A stretch of DNA of 64,000 bases from Sciurus carolinensis (lineage: Eukaryota; Chordata; Mammalia; Rodentia; Sciuridae), in assembly GCF_902686445.1 (NCBI RefSeq), contig NC_062227.1:20907678-20971677 (forward strand). The letters run 5' to 3'. The notes below the pieces were generated by a model. That model was not told the DNA's origin, did not search any database, and was given only the letters and a program-made list of their open reading frames with translations. Below are positions 61,940 to 64,000 of this stretch, one piece after another; positions within the stretch are counted from its first letter, which is position 1; every line of letters starts with the position of its first letter. The translations under genes were made by a program, and so were the position numbers.

Positions 61940-62440
61940 AAAGTTATGGTCTAACCTAAGGCAACAGGTTCACTCTTTGGTGAGTGTAAAACCAGTAAGT
62001 GCACCAGGAGATAGAAAAGTGAAGGAAAGTTTATTACTTGCATCAAGTCTAGAGAGCACTTGGGATAGCTCCCACAGCAGCACCTCCCCAAAGGAGAAAA
62101 GGGACTTTTTACTGGGGAAACTCATATGCAGGGGTGGACTATTCCCAAGTGTGCTTATTCAGAGATTATGCTTCTTGAAATATTTCTTCCTCATTGATGG
62201 TGTTTGGGAATGCCTCCTGGGCAGAGAAGTTAGTATTGTAAGGAGCAAAGTTTACTCTAGATCACCTGTAGGAGTGAGGATTCAGTTACTCTTTTGATTT
62301 GGGATGGTTCCTGATGGGTGTCTCTCAAGAACCTTATCTGAAACAAAACAAATCTGAAAGAAACTTAACGATTACCAAGCATAGGTAATTGTCTCTAAGA
62401 GTGCCTGCGTGGCAGCTTCCAACACTGTCACCAGGTGGGG
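61940..62440 (-). mobile_element. LTR-like segment
   Basis: The minus strand has AGTAATAAACTTTCC near 62030, as a polyadenylation signal in LTR-like sequence. The plus-strand ORF across it (61797-62297) has no protein-like features and is not annotated. The boundaries are uncertain. Confidence 0.4.
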
Positions 62441-62654
62441 ACTTAGGTGGTTAAATCATGATGGCTCCACCTTCAGGAGTGGGATTAGTGCTCTTATATC
62501 CCCTTCTGACTCTGCAGGAGGGCGCGTTGTCACTGAGGAGCAGAGCTTCACCAGGCACTGAGTCTGCTGGCACTCTGATCTTGGACTAGAATATTTACTA
62601 TTAAAAAAATTCCTTGTAATAGTCACAACTTTAGAAATATGCATTTATTAACTT

Positions 62655-62800
62655 TGTCATTGTATTGGTTTTCCGTTGCTACTGTTACAATGACCTGCAA
62701 TCAGTGGCTTCATTCAAAACACCATTATTAGGTCATAGCTGACATCATCTAATGTCTGGGTGAATGTGGATGACTTCTAGTGTAGGTGTCAGCAGGGCTG
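62655..62800 (-). mobile_element. MLT/MaLR-like LTR remnant
   Basis: TTCCGTTGCTACTGTTACAA, then CAGTGGCTTCATTCAAAACA follows the reversed start of an old MaLR LTR. It is heavily decayed. Confidence 0.45.
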
Positions 62801-64000
62801 CTTGTTTTGTTTGCTTGTTTCTTTTGCTGGAGGCTCTGGAGAAGAATTACTTTTCAAGTTGTATCAGGAATGCCCTAGAACCTTCCCCAGGTTCCCTGGT
62901 TCACTAGGAGGGATTACAGGGTTCAACATATGATTGTATACATGGGTACAGTTTACTTCAGCTCAGGCACAAAGCAAAGTTAGTAAAGGCAAGAAAGAGG
63001 CACCTTGGGTCTAAGACCGGCACAAACTCTTCCCTTGTGGTGCACTGAAGTACTTCATTCCTCCAAAAGTGGGTGATAAAATGTGACCCTCCAGGAAGCT
63101 CATTAGCATTTTGTGGGGAAGAGTCATATAGGCAGCCTCTGCCTTGCACATACCAAAATGGATTCCCAGAAGGAAAGAGGTATTGAGTGTCAGTCACCCT
63201 GATTGTACAAACCATTCAGGTCTAGTCAGCCATCCTCATCCTTGGGATTGTGGGAGTGGATTCAGATGCCAGCCGACAGATCTGCTCTGCCATCGCTTGT
63301 GCACCCCTCACTTGGGACTGGACTACTATTACTCCTTTCAGTTGTAGGTCTCATGGACACCAGTGGGGTGGCAGATCTCTCAGCTCTAGATGTTTCCCCT
63401 TATTCCTTCTTCTTTCCTAGTGACCCCTCCACAAGTGACTGGTGGCGACCTTTGCATGTTACAGATCTCGGGGTCCTCCTGTTGCATCTCCTTGTCTTCT
63501 TCTGCTAACAGCTAGAGAAGGTTTTCTGCTTTGAAGAGCTTATGGGTTTAGGTTGGACCAACATAGTCCAAGGTCACCTTTGTCAGTCATGTGTAAAAAG
63601 TCCCTTTTTCTGTGGTTGTTTCATATCCACAGGTTCCACACACTAGAATCTGTGGGGCCATTCTGCACACCATATCATATTTACACATCCTGATCGTGAT
63701 TTTTTCCCTGCATTTTGTTTGCTTCCTACCAAACAAACATTTTCTGCTGGATCTTAATATATTTACAAATGTTGTATGAAATAATTTCAAAGTGGTATCC
63801 AAGCACCTGCTCAGGGTGGGTGGGGTGGGGTCATCCCCCCTGACTGGTTGCTGGTCAGTGGTTTAAAGCCTCATTGCCCTAACCTGTATCCCAGGAGGAA
63901 GACTGTATATTCATTTCCTCCCTGGGACATGAACTCTCACACGGTTTATAATAAGGCCAATTAAATACTCATTGTCCAGCTTCAAAGTATCTTGGATACC
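62801..64000. other. Intron DNA without recognisable features
   Basis: Several short ORFs occur on both strands with no sign of coding constraint. I saw no repeat boundary I can name. Confidence 0.55.

Noticed and set aside
61797..62297. Plus-strand ORF of 166 codons
   Set aside because: The frame crosses an antisense LTR-like segment. Its composition is not protein-like and no splice or start context supports it.

Overview
The window is vertebrate nuclear DNA from a mammal, most likely a rodent of the squirrel group. It has no compact gene arrays. The coding sequence is in short exons with GT-AG splice sites, separated by introns of many kilobases, and most of the remainder is interspersed repeats. 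The rodent and squirrel assignment is an inference from many ID-type SINEs (tRNA-derived, box A/box B core plus A-tail), dimers of a B1/Alu-like unit with an ID-like unit, the apparent absence of B2 elements, and an L1 whose 5' end carries tandem promoter monomers.

There is one protein-coding gene, on the + strand. It is the 5' end of a contactin-associated protein gene, best matched to CNTNAP3 (Caspr3). Exon 1 (18155-18239) encodes the start and the signal peptide. Exon 2 (39339-39449) and exon 3 (52986-53179) encode the start of the extracellular discoidin (F5/8C) domain. All junctions keep the frame, giving 130 residues of an expected ~1,290. The rest lies beyond the right edge. A small CpG-rich leader with a 51-codon upstream ORF precedes the start codon.

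Bases 1-17,890 are intergenic: an interrupted L1 3' end, several ERV solo LTRs (three with clear TG...CA ends and target-site duplications), an ancient L1 broken by other insertions, simple repeats, and a decayed processed pseudogene of SNRNP35 (U11/U12 snRNP 35 kDa protein) that is itself split by an ID SINE. Intron 1 (21.1 kb) holds L1 3' ends, a Tigger-type relic, SINEs, a solo LTR with a target-site duplication, and a 23-bp-arm inverted repeat. Intron 2 (13.5 kb) holds an ERV2/IAP-like solo LTR nested in an L1 3' end that also carries an ID SINE, plus a MaLR LTR, an old L1 and a MER2-like relic. The visible part of intron 3 holds a nearly complete, inactivated L1 (about 54538-60487) in sense orientation.

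I found no RNA gene, CRISPR array or previously undescribed system. The points most worth checking are the two substitutions at the end of exon 3, the SNRNP35 retrocopy, the datable LTR insertions, the uniform antisense orientation of intronic LTRs, the hairpin in intron 1 and the uORF.
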